Counted from the stretch's first letter, positions 1 through 11,819 are shown. The stretch is DNA of 64,000 bases from Chelydra serpentina (GCA_037349315.1 JBAIAC010000019.1:21248001-21312000), one strand, 5' to 3'. Notes: a model not told the origin generated them from the sequence alone. Translations and numbers: made by a program.

Positions 1-245
1 CCAGGCTTTATAAGCAGCAAACCAGAGCCAGCCAGCCAGCCACCCCTCTCTGCCTTAGGCCTCTCCCCCTGGGCTTCCTTCCTCTCACCCACCCCTTTTA
101 TAACCCCTGGTTAATTAGGCTGGCAGCTGTTGCTAGTTGCCAGGCAGGCACAGGTCTATTCAGCCAGCTCCAATCTATTCCCTTTAATTGGGGCTGGCAT
201 GGCAGGGGCTGGTTAAGCACTTCTTACCCAGCACCCTCTCACACA
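1..245 (+). mobile_element. 3' part of a probable solo LTR
   Basis: The first 245 bases are moderately GC-rich and contain two TATA-like boxes (TTTATAA near 5-12, TTTTATAA near 97-104). They end in CTCACACA exactly where CR1 homology begins. The style resembles the complete LTR at 38992-39675 (TATA box, then a pyrimidine-rich tail ending in CA), although the sequences are not close copies. The 5' end lies outside the window, so a target-site duplication cannot be tested. It may have inserted into the CR1 that follows. Confidence 0.4.
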
Positions 246-1799
246 ACTTCTGACCCAGATGACTGGTGGATAGCTAACGTGATGCTGATTTTTTTTAAAG
301 GCTCCAGAGGAGATCCTGGCAATAAAGGGCAGTAAGCCTAACTTCAGTACAAGGCAAATTGCCTGAAATTATAATAAAGAACAGAATCATCAGACACATA
401 GATGAACACGATTTGTTGGGGAAACCTCAACCTAGCTTTTGTAAAGGGAAATCATGCCACACCAATCTATTAGAATTATTTGAGGGGGTCAAAACATACA
501 TTGACAAAGTGGTCCAGTGGATATAGTATACTTAGACTTTCAGAAAGCCTCTGACAAGATCCCTCACCAAGCACTTAAGCAAAGTAGGCAGCGATAGGTT
601 AAAAGGGAAGGTCCTCTCATGGATCAGTAGCTGGTTAAAAGATAGGAAACAAACGTCAGGAAAAAAATGATTGGTTTTCACAATGGAGAGAAGTAAATAG
701 TATGGTCCCACAAGGATCTATACAAGGGCTTGTGCTGTTCAACATATTCATAAATGATCTGTTAAAAGGGATAAACACTGCAGTGGCAAAGGTTTCAGAT
801 CATGCAAAATTACTCATGATAGTTATGTCCAAAAGCAGAGTGCAAAAGATTACAAAGGGATTGCACAAAACTGGATGACTGGGCAACAAAATGGCAGGTG
901 CAATTCAATGTTGATAAATGCAAAGTAATGCACATTGGAAAACATAATCCCAACTTCACATACAAAATGATAGGGTCTGAATTAGCTGTTTCCACTCAAG
1001 AAAGATCTTGGAGTCATCGTGGATAGTTGTCTGAAAACATTCATTCAATGTGCCATGGCAGTCAAAAAAGCAAATAGAAGGTTAGAAACCATTAGAAAAG
1101 GGATAAAAAAACAGAAAATATCATAATGCCACTATATTAATCAATGGTATGCCACACCTTGAATGTTGCATGCAGTTCTGGTCGTCCCAACACAAAAGAT
1201 GCACATTTAAATTGGAAAAGGCAGAGAGAAGGGCAACAAAAAAAATTTAGGGGTCTGGAGCAGCTTCCATTTGACGAGAGATTAAAAAGACTAGGACAAT
1301 TAAAGGGAGATAGGATAGAGGTCTATAAGATCATGAATGGTGTGGAGAAAGTGAATACGGAAGTATTATTTACCCCTTCACATAGTACAAGAACCAGGGT
1401 TTACCCAACAAAATTAACGGGCAGCAGATTTAACACAAAGATAATGACGTACTTCTTCATATAATGTACAGTTAACCTGTGAAACTCATTGTCAGGGAAT
1501 GCTTTAAAGGCCAAAACTATAGCTGGGTTCAACATAAAAAAATGATAAGTTCATGGAGGATAGGTCCATCAATGGCTATTAGCTAAGATTGCCAGGGACA
1601 CAACCCAATGCTCTGAGTGTCCCTAAACCTCTGACTACTGAAAGCTGGGACTGGATGACAGGCGATGATAACTGAATAAATTGCCCTATCCTGTTGACTC
1701 CTCTGAAGCATCTGGCACTTGCCACTCTTGGAAGACAGGTTACTGGGCTAGAGGAACCATTAGTGTGATCCAGTATGGCCATTCTTATGTTCTTATGTT
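246..1799 (+). mobile_element. CR1-type LINE, 5'-truncated, 3' end intact
   Basis: About 1.55 kb of sense-strand CR1. It runs from the middle of the reverse transcriptase through the C-terminal region and 3' untranslated part to the end at 1770-1799. The end carries the direct repeat TTCTTATG, the short tandem 3' terminus typical of CR1 in place of poly(A). The copy has many frameshifts and stops and is moderately old. The phrase CCAGTATGGCCATTCTTATG near the end is a very common turtle CR1 3' signature, recalled rather than searched. Confidence 0.88.
260..1462 (+). pseudogene. CR1 reverse transcriptase fragment (broken)
   Basis: Decayed ORF2 of the CR1 element. Near 527-570 the translation reads YLDFQKASDKIPHQ, matching the conserved YLDFxKAFDxVPH block that carries a catalytic Asp. 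Near 791-806 the expected FADD catalytic motif has become VSDH. The longest open stretch, 1144-1464, covers the C-terminal region downstream of the polymerase (a GLEQLPFDERLKRLGQ block). CR1 normally encodes an AP endonuclease plus reverse transcriptase of roughly 900-1000 residues. Here the endonuclease and the early polymerase motifs are missing. Not functional. Confidence 0.8.
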
Positions 1800-4048
1800 A
1801 AACTGGGGTCAAATTCAACACTAACTTGCTTAGATCAAGGCTTAATTTTTCAGGACAAGTCTGGTTCTCCACTCTGAGAAAAAAATTGATGCAACAGTGC
1901 AACTCCATTAATTTCCTGGGATTCAAGCACAGAAGAGTAACAATTTTAGGTACAAACTCCTTTGATTCCAAAATTAAGAGAGACAGAGTAATGCCTATAT
2001 TACAACTTCCCAAAGAGTACAATATGAATTCACAAATATTCACATGAACAAAAAATTGGTCCCCCCTTATGCAGATGTCACCAACTCATCTTTTCCCTTT
2101 ATTTTCTTTGAGGTGACTAACACTTTGTGTGGCACTATGATGGAGTGGTCCTGCACTCAGACAAACATTTTGTCCTTTGAACTATGGATTGTCTGCCTAT
2201 AGATTTGGCGCTGCATCAGCTGACGTTCAAAGGGTCTATCTGAAACCAGTATAGAATTTAAAAAAAAACCATGCAAGATTATGTTCTAAAGAAACTGAAG
2301 GGGCCTCCAAAGCAGTGTTTACCACCATAAGCTTGTTCATTATTCCCCTTGCCTATTCTGCATTCTCTACTTCTACTTTGAAGAGCTAAGCTGATGTTTT
2401 GTGGTGTTCTCTCCTAGAAAGTAGCTTTCTGATGTCTTGAAACTAGGACAAGCTCAGAAGTGAGGATATTTCAAGCAGAACCCAGCAACTGCCTCCATCA
2501 GCACTGGTTTGGTTTTGGTGACTTTCTTGGTATGGAAATATTATAATAATGGAAGACTGAAAAATTCCAAAGCATGTCTACAAAGGAATGGCATTGGGCA
2601 CCAAACGCTTCAGTGGTGTGATTACCAGTAACGGACATGAACTGAATATACAATCAGACTAATTTAAACACCTTGCCAAAGATCAATCTTGATTTTCAAG
2701 AAGGCCATATCCCTTTGGGATTTGCCATGATGATGATTCTTCACATTGTAATGTATGGATGTTGTCATTTTATAATCTGAGTTACTTTATTGTTACTGTT
2801 GATTTTTGAAATCAATAGTAATTTAAAACAACAACCATGGTGTCAGCACTCAGACTTTAGCTTACGTGTTTTATTTAGACAAATTTTAAAACAGAGCAAT
2901 CATGCTTCATAAAAAACAAAAATATACTACAATTTTTAAATGACAATCAAAATACAAAAGTTAGAAAATTAACTGGATAAAAGTTTGACTGGGATAAATT
3001 AACAATTGATTCAGAATGAGCGAACATTTGAAAAAATAAAAGTTCAAGTACCATAAGTTGCTAGTGGCTGAGGAACAGACTTTTCCCCTTCCCCTCACCT
3101 CATCAATTTCAGATGATATGGAAGGATTTTGATTTCCAAATGAATGGTTCTCCCCACTTCTAATTTATATGCTATCAAAGGTTTATGATGCAGATGAAGT
3201 GGTTTTGATCAAAGGCCAAATTACAAGTTTTCCATAAAGCTTATATGGGGTTTTATCCACAAGGACTGGCCAAACACTTATTAAGGATGAATGAACCAGT
3301 TCAGGTGAAGTAACAGCCAATTCAAACTGTCACTCCAAACTGAAATAAAACCAGAAGCTTTTGAGACTTGAAATTGTTTTGTTGACCCTTCTGGTTGGCC
3401 TCTCTTTACTGTATTTTGTTTCTTGGCTCTTCTTGGTCATAGCCAGGACTGAAAATGCCGCTACTGAAACACAACAAAACATTATTTCTGTTCCAGCCAA
3501 AACAAAAAAATAGTACTGGAGCTTCCATAAATTCCCACCTTCTCTACTTCAACCTCCTTCTGTTTGGCCTTATTAACCGTCAGTTTATGCTTCTCCAAGT
3601 CCATCCAATCCTGGTGTCAAGCAAATATTGATGTTGTACTAACCATGTTTTCCTATCCAGATTCTCTTCAACGGGAATCACATAAAATCAAACTACTTCC
3701 ATGCTTGCCCCACCTCCATGTTATTTCTCATTAGCTATCACTCCTCAAGTTGGGCCCTGTGCTCTATAAATACTGTTTTCTTCACACACCTTTACTATCC
3801 TCCTTCCCCCCACCCCAAATTTGGGATTTCTCCCACATTGATCATTATGCCTAGATTTTGTCTATTGTTCTAATATGCCATATAACCTCTTTCTTCTCCT
3901 TCACATACCTCCTCAAAAGACCATTCATACCCACAAACTCTCCAGCAATAACCCAACCTATTAAATTGCAACCAATATTAATTATATTAGTTGTATCATT
4001 GCCTACAATAGGAGTTCCATATGAGGAGTTGCTCTAGAAACGGTCCCT
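1800..4048. other. AT-rich stretch without recognised features
   Basis: Unique-looking AT-rich sequence with short ORFs only. No repeat ends, tandem arrays or conserved protein blocks could be seen. Poly-pyrimidine segments occur around 3530-3830. Confidence 0.5.
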
Positions 4049-4434
4049 GTAATAGGTAAAGATAAGATTGTCATGGAGGTCACAGAAGTCACAGATTCCA
4101 TGACTTTCAGAGACCTCTGTGATATTTTCCACTTCAACCATGGGGGAGGGCAGGCTGGAGCTCCCAGCCACCATGGGCAGCCCCTGAAGCTCTAAGCCGC
4201 CACGGTGGTGCAAGCTGGACCCCTCCCCTCTTCCCTATCAGGGCTCAGGCTCTCTTCCCCTCCCCCCCCATCCAGTCAGGATTCAGTCCTCCCCACCCCC
4301 ATCAGCTCCATTTTGTCACAGTTATTTTCAGTAAAAGTCAGGGGCTTTCATGAATTTTTGTTTATTGCCCATGACCTGTCCCTGGGTTTTACTAAAAATA
4401 ACAGAGACAAAATCTTACCTTAGTAATAGGTAAA
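4049..4434. mobile_element. Non-autonomous hAT-like element (copy 1)
   Basis: The element is flanked by the 12-bp direct repeat GTAATAGGTAAA (4049-4060 and 4423-4434). The inner ends are imperfect inverted repeats (ATAAGATTGTCA on the left; GACAAAATCTTA on the right). The outer parts carry GTCACAG-type phrases. The centre, 4140-4300, is GC-rich and C-rich. The copy at 35731-36207 shares the 3' phrase TTTTTGTTTATTG followed by GACCTGTCC and TTTTACTAAAAATA. There is no coding capacity. An 8-bp duplication would be usual for hAT, and the extra matching bases may be chance. Confidence 0.65.
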
Positions 4435-6815
4435 TTAGAAAATTGAGACAGTGGTATTAATGCCCTCTAGCAGTAGTTTCAATTATAACACTTATTTCAG
4501 GAATGCCTGTTGGATTACACTACCCATAATCTTTAGAAGGATGTTGGTTGTGCCTGAGTTCAGAAAATCAAGCAGCAAATTCTTAGCAGCAAGTTTTGGT
4601 CTCCCTCCTTACAATAAAATAAATCCCATGATTGTATAATGCCTCACAATATGTCACAGCAAAACAAAGTGAAACACAATATTGCCATTTTGAACCATTT
4701 TTGTTTGCCTTATTAGTCAGGACATATGTTGTTATTACTAATCATTTCTATATTAACATATATTTCAGAAAGTTATTTCTACATCTCACTGCTTACAAGA
4801 ACTGGGTGAATTATTCATATTGAATAAATTATTAAACAAATATAGCCCCTTTTTCTGTTCACAAATTATCTGTGAACAGACGTTGGGCTTTTACCATTCT
4901 ATCAGTTCATCGATATATACTTAATTCAAACATATTTCAGTCTATAGTTCTCTTTATTTCACTATTCAGAACAGACTATTTGTGATTGGTCACCTAAGTC
5001 ATACAGCATTGCTTCTGTTCCATGATTGGACGAATTCCAAACCCACAAAGAGCTTTTATTGTGACTGTAACAATACTTCCAGCACAAATACTCATTCAAA
5101 TACATATTTTGCAACACCCTCCTTTCTTTTCTCAAACATTCTAAGGATCAAAATGTTTCTCTCTATATTTGCAAAAGGGTTATGAACTTCAGGCCCTCAG
5201 CATCTTTTGCTCTACTTTTGTGTCTCAGCTGTTGCCTGGAGAATTGACCAATTTCAGCCTTTGCAACTCACCCATCACTGATGTGGATCTCACTAGTCTA
5301 GACTGAAACAAGGGTGAGTGCCCTGAGTCTCCAGACTCCTTTACCTGTCAGGTCCCTAAGGCTGATACTATCTGGGTCTTTATCTTTCCAGGGAAATAGA
5401 AGACCTGGACTAATCTTTCCAAACAGACAGCAGACTTCTTAGTAAACCACATTGTATTTGGATATTAAAAGCAGGTACAATTGATTAAAAAAATTAAACA
5501 TATTTTAGATTTATTTTCCCCCAATATTAGCTATGTAGGTTGTTAGATTTGGTAACAGAAAGAAGAATAAGCTTACATTCCTTTAGAAACAAACATCACT
5601 TTGGGGCCCTTCTGGCCCTAGGTGACAACCTGTCATGCTGTTCTCTTAGCCTTTTTCTTTTGTCTCCCCTCCTCCCTTTAAAAAGGCCTCCTCCTTCCTG
5701 CTTTCCAGAGAAGACTAAGCCAGAAGTAATTAACACACACTCAATGGCTTTTGTGTGTTGAAGAGGCTTTCCCCTAGAGAGATATTGTTGTCCCATATCC
5801 CAGCCTCTCCTGACTGTCAACCCTTTTGAGATATAATCTCTAAGCATATTCTTTGTCTCATACATATTTCTGGGGCATCAAGTACCCTCAGTTTCAGCCC
5901 AGTCTAGCTCTTAGAAGCTCTGACATAAGCCATCCAGGCTCTAGTATCACCTTTTAACAGCCTTAGTCAAAGCCTGATTGCTCCATACCAGAGGTGGTCT
6001 CCTCTATAGGGCTGGGTTGTCTGCAATAGATTCACGCCCCCTCCCTGTCCCGTCCCCTCCGCAGAACTGTAAAATACTCTTGAAAAATGAAATTTATAAT
6101 TTACACTTGTGTTACAAATCTCAACAATAATCAACAAAAGGTCCCTTATTAAATCACAAATACCTTTCCACCCCCACGCCAAACAAATACATTAAAATAC
6201 TCCTTTCATAAGCACTTCAGGGGAGACACTGTGTCTGCCTCTATGTTTAAAAATTACCTAGGACACTGTGGCACTACCGAAATACAAAATAATAATATGC
6301 AAACTTTTGAATGCACTTCTCCTTCATAAAGCATTAGGTTTCACAGTTCATTAGTAGTTTCTTTTTCCGTTATGGGCTTCTGGGTAACATTATATGTGCT
6401 ATCTACAGCCAGTGGTAAATTGGTATCTCCAAATTTACAATTTGAACAGTTTTCAAAAACAAAGGTTAACTATCTTGACACTGCATGCCTCAAATAATAC
6501 AGCCCTCTCTCATTCTCTCAGTTCTTTTAAGTGGTTTCCTATGTGCAAGAAACTGGTGCTTTCATTACTCTTCTGCCACAGTTGCTTTGCATCTTTCTAA
6601 CCGTTTCCTTGATATTTCTGGTACACTCTTACCATCTTCCTTTCAAATCTTTCATTATGGATTACTCATTGCTACCTACTGCATTAGACACTGGTTTTAT
6701 GGAGATGATGCTAAAGTATATATTTCTGTTGGTGCACTCTCTATAATCTATCTGTCCATCCTGACTGTTAGTACCTAGTTATACCATAGAATTTTGCTAC
6801 TGAAAGCCTGAAGTT
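4435..6815. other. Mostly unassigned; possible old LTR-like segment 5200-6080
   Basis: 4435-5200 is plain AT-rich DNA. Between about 5200 and 6080 the composition rises and the text (pyrimidine-rich promoter-like stretch with TTTAAAAAGG near 5677) resembles a dispersed repeat. No terminal TG/CA pair or duplication was found. 6080-6815 again shows nothing beyond short ORFs. Confidence 0.35.
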
Positions 6816-7750
6816 CTCCCTCACTATCAGGCAGGTTTTCCAGACATTATATACATTCTTGTAGCTCTTTTCTGAACTCTTTTGAATTTATAAAACTGTG
6901 GACACAAAAAAATGGACACACTATTCCAGTAATGGTCTCACTAATTCCATATACAGTGGTAATAACATCTTCTTACTTCTACTGGATTTTCCTCTACTCA
7001 TAAATCCAAGGACTGCATTTGCTTTACTGCACCAAAGTAGGAGCTCATGTTCAGTTGATTATCCACCATAATCCTTAATTTCCATTCACAGTTACTGCTT
7101 TCCAGGACACAGTTCACCATCCATTAAGTCTGACCTACACTTGTGGTTCATAGTCGCATTGCCTTACATTTGACCGTATTAAAATTGGATCTGGTTGGAA
7201 ACCTGTTCCAAAAATTTTCCATTGGAAAATGCCAATTCATTGAAACTGAAATATTCTATGGATACCTGCCTGATTTCCTGCCAACTTGTCCACCCATCTC
7301 CTCAGCGGCCTGCCTGGTGAGCTGCAGAGGATCCCAGGTTTCCCAGCAGCCCAGGCTCCTAGGGCTTCTTTACTCCTTGGTCCGTCACAGCCCTGGCTCA
7401 GCTGCTTGGCAGCCCAAATTACATAGGCTCCCAGGCTCCGGCTTTCATCAATGACATTTTGGAATTCCTGTTGGCCAAGAACAGGTCCCAGCGAGACCTC
7501 ATTTGGGTGATGATTCCCAATTTACAATTACTTTGTACAATCAGCTAACCAGTTTTTAATCTATTTAATATGGGCTAAATTGATTTTGTATGTCTTATTT
7601 TTTTCCTATTAGAATGTTGTGAGGTACAAAGTCAAACACATTACAGAAGTCTAAATATATTATGCCAACACAGTTATCTTTATCAGTCTCTAACTCAGAC
7701 CTTTGCTCCCTTAGAAACAAATCTGAATTAGCAGACTGTCAAACTTTTCC
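6816..7750 (-). mobile_element. Old CR1-type LINE, antisense, interrupted
   Basis: Read on the minus strand this is CR1-family sequence. Recognisable plus-strand phrases are GTAGCTCTTTTCTGAAC near 6862, GGAGCTCATGTTCAG near 7040, and the block around 7510-7660 ending in ACATTACAGAAGTCTAA. The middle, roughly 7186-7483, is not CR1, and the CR1 segment expected there is missing, so an insertion was accompanied by deletion or replacement. Heavily diverged with no usable frame. The right boundary is approximate. Confidence 0.65.
7186..7483. mobile_element. AT-rich-ended element with GC-rich cargo, inside CR1
   Basis: Left part: CTGGTTGGAAACCTG, followed by TTCCAAAAATTTTCCATTGG, the style of the AT-rich family seen at 22058, 23989, 25152, 27143 and 32491. 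The centre (about 7265-7440) is C/G-rich with repeated CCAGG and GCAGCCC words. The right end is AATTCCTGTTGGCCAAGA. Termini are only roughly inverted. Confidence 0.45.
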
Positions 7751-8073
7751 TCAGACACCTTCCTTTTCTGTAATTCTTGTTACTGGCTTCAGGAATGGTT
7801 AAGATTAATCCTTTATTGATCTGTAAAATTACTGTCTTAACTACCAACAATATAAAAATGCTATAAACACACTGTTAGGATATATTAAAATACAAGGTTT
7901 TGCTGTATTCTGTTTGGAAACAAAAAATCCCTTCCTTCAAGACAAAGACAATTTTCACCTTGATTCAGTTGGGAAAGTGGGGTGTGTAAAGGATGTAACA
8001 GGTGACCAAAAGACAGGACTCATGGATTCATTAACTATTACTGACTTCAGGTGTGGTCTTGGGAAAATAATTT

Positions 8074-8235
8074 AGGGCCAGATTTTTAAAGGTATTTACA
8101 TGCCTAAATATACAGAAAGATGCCTAGTGGAATTTTCAAAAGCACCTAACTCCCATTGATTACAGTAGGAGTTAGGCACTTAATGAAATTTTCAAAAGTG
8201 CCTGTCTGCATTTTTAGGTGCGTAATAACCTTGGT
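8074..8235. repeat. Short hairpin-type dispersed repeat
   Basis: Imperfect inverted repeat built from AGGCxCCTAA-like words: CACCTAACTCC at about 8145 pairs with GGAGTTAGGCAC at about 8168, and ATTTTCAAAAG occurs on both sides. The same vocabulary recurs at 26970-27085 and 41085-41180. Confidence 0.5.
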
Positions 8236-8568
8236 CCCTAGCCACTATCTCCACTTACCCATCTATACAATGGATCAGATATCTGCTACAGTAACACTCA
8301 AGAAAACTGTTTTGCTCCTTGTGCTGATACAGTTATTAGCAGCGAACTTTCAACTTCAATATTAGAAGATATGGAGATGAGAGAGTTGCACCACAAGCAT
8401 ACTAGGCTTCATTGTCACAGTTCACAATACAGGCAATGCAAGGCATAAACACTGCTTAAACTCAGAGGGCACAAATGTACATGAAACATGCCAGAGCTGT
8501 ACCAAATCAATGTGGAGAGCCAAGGTTGTGTGGAAGAACAACTGCACAGAGCAAGCAGCTCTCAGTCC

Positions 8569-8606
8569 TGTTTCAACCTGCACATGCTCAGGTGCAGGTT
8601 GAAACA
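8569..8606. repeat. Perfect 15-bp hairpin with 8-nt loop
   Basis: TGTTTCAACCTGCAC (8569-8583) and its exact reverse complement (8592-8606) enclose ATGCTCAG. No run of T follows and no transposon end is visible. Confidence 0.8.
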
Positions 8607-8609
8607 GAT

Positions 8610-10600
8610 GGCAGTTTTAAAGAATGCTTTTTCTTTAGGAGAACGAAAGTTGAACACCCAGATTCATAACTTATGTTTATACACGTATCAAGCTCCAGTA
8701 CTGATTGGCACCCAACTATTGGACTGACTTCCTATGAAGGCCAGATGCTCAAAATTGACATCCGACTTAACTGAAAAAAGTAAATAATTTGGGGAAGAAC
8801 TTGCTGGATATATATGATGTGTATGCTTTCTATTAGATGGATCAGACCTCCTTAAGGGTGTCACTCTCTAGAGGCTACATACTCTAATACTATTATCAGC
8901 TAATAAATATCTTTCATTCACATAAGGGGTAGGAAGTCTGTGTTTCTGAGGTGAATTCTTTCCTCACATAATACATTCCTGGTTTGTGGTTTAGAGGCCA
9001 TTGTGGTGTCTATGTATTCAGTCATGGATTTTTTTTTTATTATGCTTGTAGCAATTTGTTTTCACTTTTAAGAGGATTTCCCCCAAGCCTCATACAGACC
9101 GATCTAGTATTCTTAGAGAAAGTATATGCCTCTTCCACTTTAGGCCTCAGTAAAATTCCTTTGCTTTAAATAGTCACACATAGAATGTGTACTCCAACTA
9201 ATGCATTCAATGTCTAGAAAATTATGGTCGTTTGGCTGAATACCTTTTTTTCCTTTAATATACTATAGGGAAGATTTTAATTTAATGGAGTAATTTGGTT
9301 AATTTAACTTTAGGGTTAATTTTGCCTTAAGAACACTTTTCTCTGCAGAGCAGCACTGCATATGGTTGATGCATTTTTCTCTTTCCAGACCTGAATGTAA
9401 CCTTTTCTTTTTTAAACAAAAGTTTCTAGTATGTCATGTGATCAATAGATACAAGTACCTTCATTTTTTAAATTAGTCTAAGGCCATTTTCCTTTTACTG
9501 TTGTATAAACAGGGAATTGAAGGGTAAAATAGTTAAAACTTAATGCTATAGTGCTAATGTAGCTTTTAAATCACGTCAGCAGCAATCACTGCATTATAAT
9601 TAACAATTTATTGAACCAGCAATAAAATGAACATCACATTACTTCTTAAAGCAGCAGAATAAAATGGCTAATAAATAGCATAAGCCAGACAAATTGCAGA
9701 GTAATAGAAATTTTCTTAAGATTTATGGTGTGCAGAAAGATGGATGTGCTATTAGTAGGAGCTCCAATACTTTACAAAATTCTTTTGCAAAGACATAGTT
9801 ACCATGCATGTCAGAGTTCACAAGTCTAAGTGGTTTATCCAAATTTCAACTCACTGCTATTACAGTGGAAAATACTCATTACAAGGTTTTGAAACTGCAA
9901 GCAATGTGTACATTTGCCAGCATTCAAACTGCTACTGCCAAAAAGATACTAAAATATTTTATAAACTGTCAAATAACAAGTCTGCTAGTTTAATCTTGAG
10001 TCTATTTTATACTTCACAGATGGCAAAAACTCTGGGGCCAAGTCCTGCAGTCCTTACTCCGGCAAAGTTTCCGCTGACTTCAGTACTTAGAAGTTAATGA
10101 CACCTTTCAAGTCTAAAAAACTCAAGGATTGGGCCTAAAATTACCAGAAGATTTGTTAAGGATCCAATGCAGATTTAGTAAAGATGAAAACTAAACTAAA
10201 TATCTCATCTTTACCAGGGCTGATGTTAGTGACAGGGAAATAGTGTTGTGTTTTAAATGTTCCTGCTGTTAAGTTGTGTTGTGATTCATCATGTCAGAGA
10301 GTTCTCTTGTGTTCTTAATTCAACATAACAGATGCAGTCTTACATGACATGTCACAACACGGAGCATCAACTGGAAAGATTCTGCAAGAGCTTTTTTTTA
10401 AAAAAAAGAAAGGTTCAGTTACTCACCAAAACTCCCAGGAGCAGGGTGCTTGCTACTTGGACCTTTTGACTAATTAACACATTCAGTAACCAGAGAGAAC
10501 AAGGTTCAAATCTTCACATTTTAATGAAACCTGTAGTTAATCCTTGCACTAATTAGTTGACAAAGATAATTGCACCCCATAATGGTAAGACTATATAGCC
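8610..10600. other. AT-rich stretch without recognised features
   Basis: No repeat boundaries or coding blocks seen. 9540-9720 is unusually rich in TAAT/ATTA words. A short dispersed-repeat phrase (GGCCAAGTCCTGCAG) lies near 10036. Confidence 0.4.
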
Positions 10601-10614
10601 ACCTCTAATGATGT

Positions 10615-10725
10615 CACTGTCACGTCCATCAGCCCTCACCGAGAGAGCGCCGATCACAACACATCAGATGCGTTGTTCTAGCCAGTCCTTCAACTACCTG
10701 CTGGCCAAGCTGTCAGTAGCACTGG
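10615..10725 (-). ncRNA. Probable H/ACA box snoRNA retrocopy
   Basis: Minus-strand reading. The 5' hairpin has lower stem CCAGT/ACTGG (10721-10725 with 10682-10686) and upper stem CAGCT/AGTTG (10708-10712 with 10691-10695), separated by an internal loop. Next is AGAACA (10674-10679), which fits the box H consensus ANANNA. The 3' hairpin is closed by ACGCATC with GATGxxCGT. It ends ACAGTG, i.e. ACA plus three nucleotides (10615-10620), immediately before the target-site duplication. The hairpin, H, hairpin, ACA order and exact 3' end are as expected for a mature H/ACA RNA. I do not recognise the individual snoRNA, and the 5' hairpin is short (about 44 nt). Confidence 0.6.
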
Positions 10726-10828
10726 ACATCCGATTGACATAGTGCACAGCAGCCTAGAACTCCTTAGCTATCTGCTAACTGCAGCCTCCCAAGCAGCTGG
10801 GATTACAGGCGCGCGCCACCACACCGGG
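10726..10828 (-). ncRNA. 7SL (SRP) RNA 5'-domain pseudogene part
   Basis: The minus strand reads GGTGGCGCGCGCCTGTAATC, then CCCAGCTGCTTGGGAGGCTG, then GGAGTTCTAGGCTG and ATCGGATGTCC. These align in order with the 7SL Alu domain and the start of the S domain. Phrases such as GAGTTCTGGGCTGTAGTGC and GATCGGGTGTCC belong to 7SL and not to primate Alu, so a contaminating Alu is unlikely. The 5' end is at or within two bases of the true 7SL start, with ambiguity because the last CC is shared with the duplication. The rest of 7SL is missing. Confidence 0.75.
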
Positions 10829-10841
10829 CCTCTAATGATGT

Positions 10842-11692
10842 ATTTTTTTATAAAAGTCAGATTATCTAGCAGATACCATTTTGATGATTCCTCGATTAGT
10901 TTGACATTATACTATTTAGAAAAAGGAAATGCTCCTTGCTTGATCATTTCAAGTAGTGAATTGCAGCCCAGAGCATCTTGGGCTGATTATGTCAGAGACC
11001 AGAGGTCTAATCCTGCCATTAATGTACACACAACACCCACATTGATTTAAAGGAGAGTTTTGCCAGTGGGACACTGATGCTAAGATATTAAATGCATGTG
11101 GTTCCCATCACTGTAATACATAAAAGTAGGTTGGTATTGGGGGAAGTTTAGAAATTTAGGGGCAGATCATTGGGAGGTATAAATCCGCATCGCTCCATTG
11201 ATGCTACATTTAAAAAAAAAAAAAAAAAAACTCGATGAGGATCTAGTCAGCGGTCTGCAAAGAGAAAGTTTCCTGAGAACATTTTACTAATCCCCCACAC
11301 CACCAAAGAACCGTGAACAGAATGAACGTCTTTAGGCTTGTGAAATATAGCAACAAGGCATGAGAATATCAGAGCATGTGGGCCAGATTCTTTCATCCAT
11401 ATTCAGGCTGGGTAATGCTTGATTCCATAAGTAGCCCCATTGTTTACAAAGAACTACAACTGCTGCTGAAGAACTTTCACTAGGTCTGATTATATAGTAA
11501 GTTATTACCCAGCCTTAGTTACCATAAATAAGAAGCTATCTAATCAGTAATACGCATACAGGTAATATAACTCTAAATCACTGATACTCAAGAGGCTAAA
11601 GTTTACTAGTCTTTACATATAGTCAACAATCATAACTTTGCCATGTTTTAGTCCATTTGATGAAACATCAGAGCAAGTAATATCCCTATTAC
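10842..11692. other. No clear feature
   Basis: Mixed AT-rich sequence. 11160-11215 resembles part of the hairpin repeat seen at 23652 and 59912 (GGTATAAATC near 11178) and is followed by an A run at 11212-11230. Confidence 0.4.
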
Positions 11693-11753
11693 TAGGGGGA
11701 CTGGACTAGATGACCTACCGAGGTCCCTTGCAGTCTTACATTTCTACGATTCA
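11693..11753 (+). mobile_element. CR1 3'-end fragment
   Basis: GGACTAGATGACCTACCGAG, followed by GTCCCTTGCAGTC and TTCTACGATTC. This is the widespread CR1 3' untranslated signature, also seen intact at 43914-43969, here reduced to about 60 bp. Confidence 0.7.
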
Positions 11754-11819
11754 ATAGTAATTACTTTATTATATCTGCTTTCATCATAGCTGTGGCATGG
11801 TACTTTGTAGAATATATAG

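Larger units (their letters stand above)
10602..10841 (-). mobile_element. Chimeric retrocopy: 7SL RNA 5' part joined to an H/ACA-like snoRNA
   Basis: A 214-bp insert (10615-10828) lies between two exact copies of CCTCTAATGATGT (10602-10614 and 10829-10841), a 13-bp target-site duplication of the LINE-mobilised kind. On the minus strand it begins like the 5' end of 7SL RNA and follows it for about 105 nt. It then switches at about 10725 to an unrelated sequence with an H/ACA snoRNA layout, which ends exactly three bases after an ACA. There is no poly(A) tail. The two parts are detailed in the next two entries. Confidence 0.78.

Noticed and set aside
8140..8200. Possible CRISPR or tandem array
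   Set aside because: The repeats are inverted dispersed-repeat arms, not regularly spaced direct repeats, in eukaryotic DNA.
10770..10830. Primate Alu contamination
   Set aside because: The downstream sequence follows 7SL (ATCGGxTGTCC) and not Alu, and the insert has a local 13-bp duplication in turtle-like DNA.
10742..11050. 102-codon ORF across the 7SL/snoRNA insert
   Set aside because: It runs through a non-coding retrocopy and the flanking duplication.
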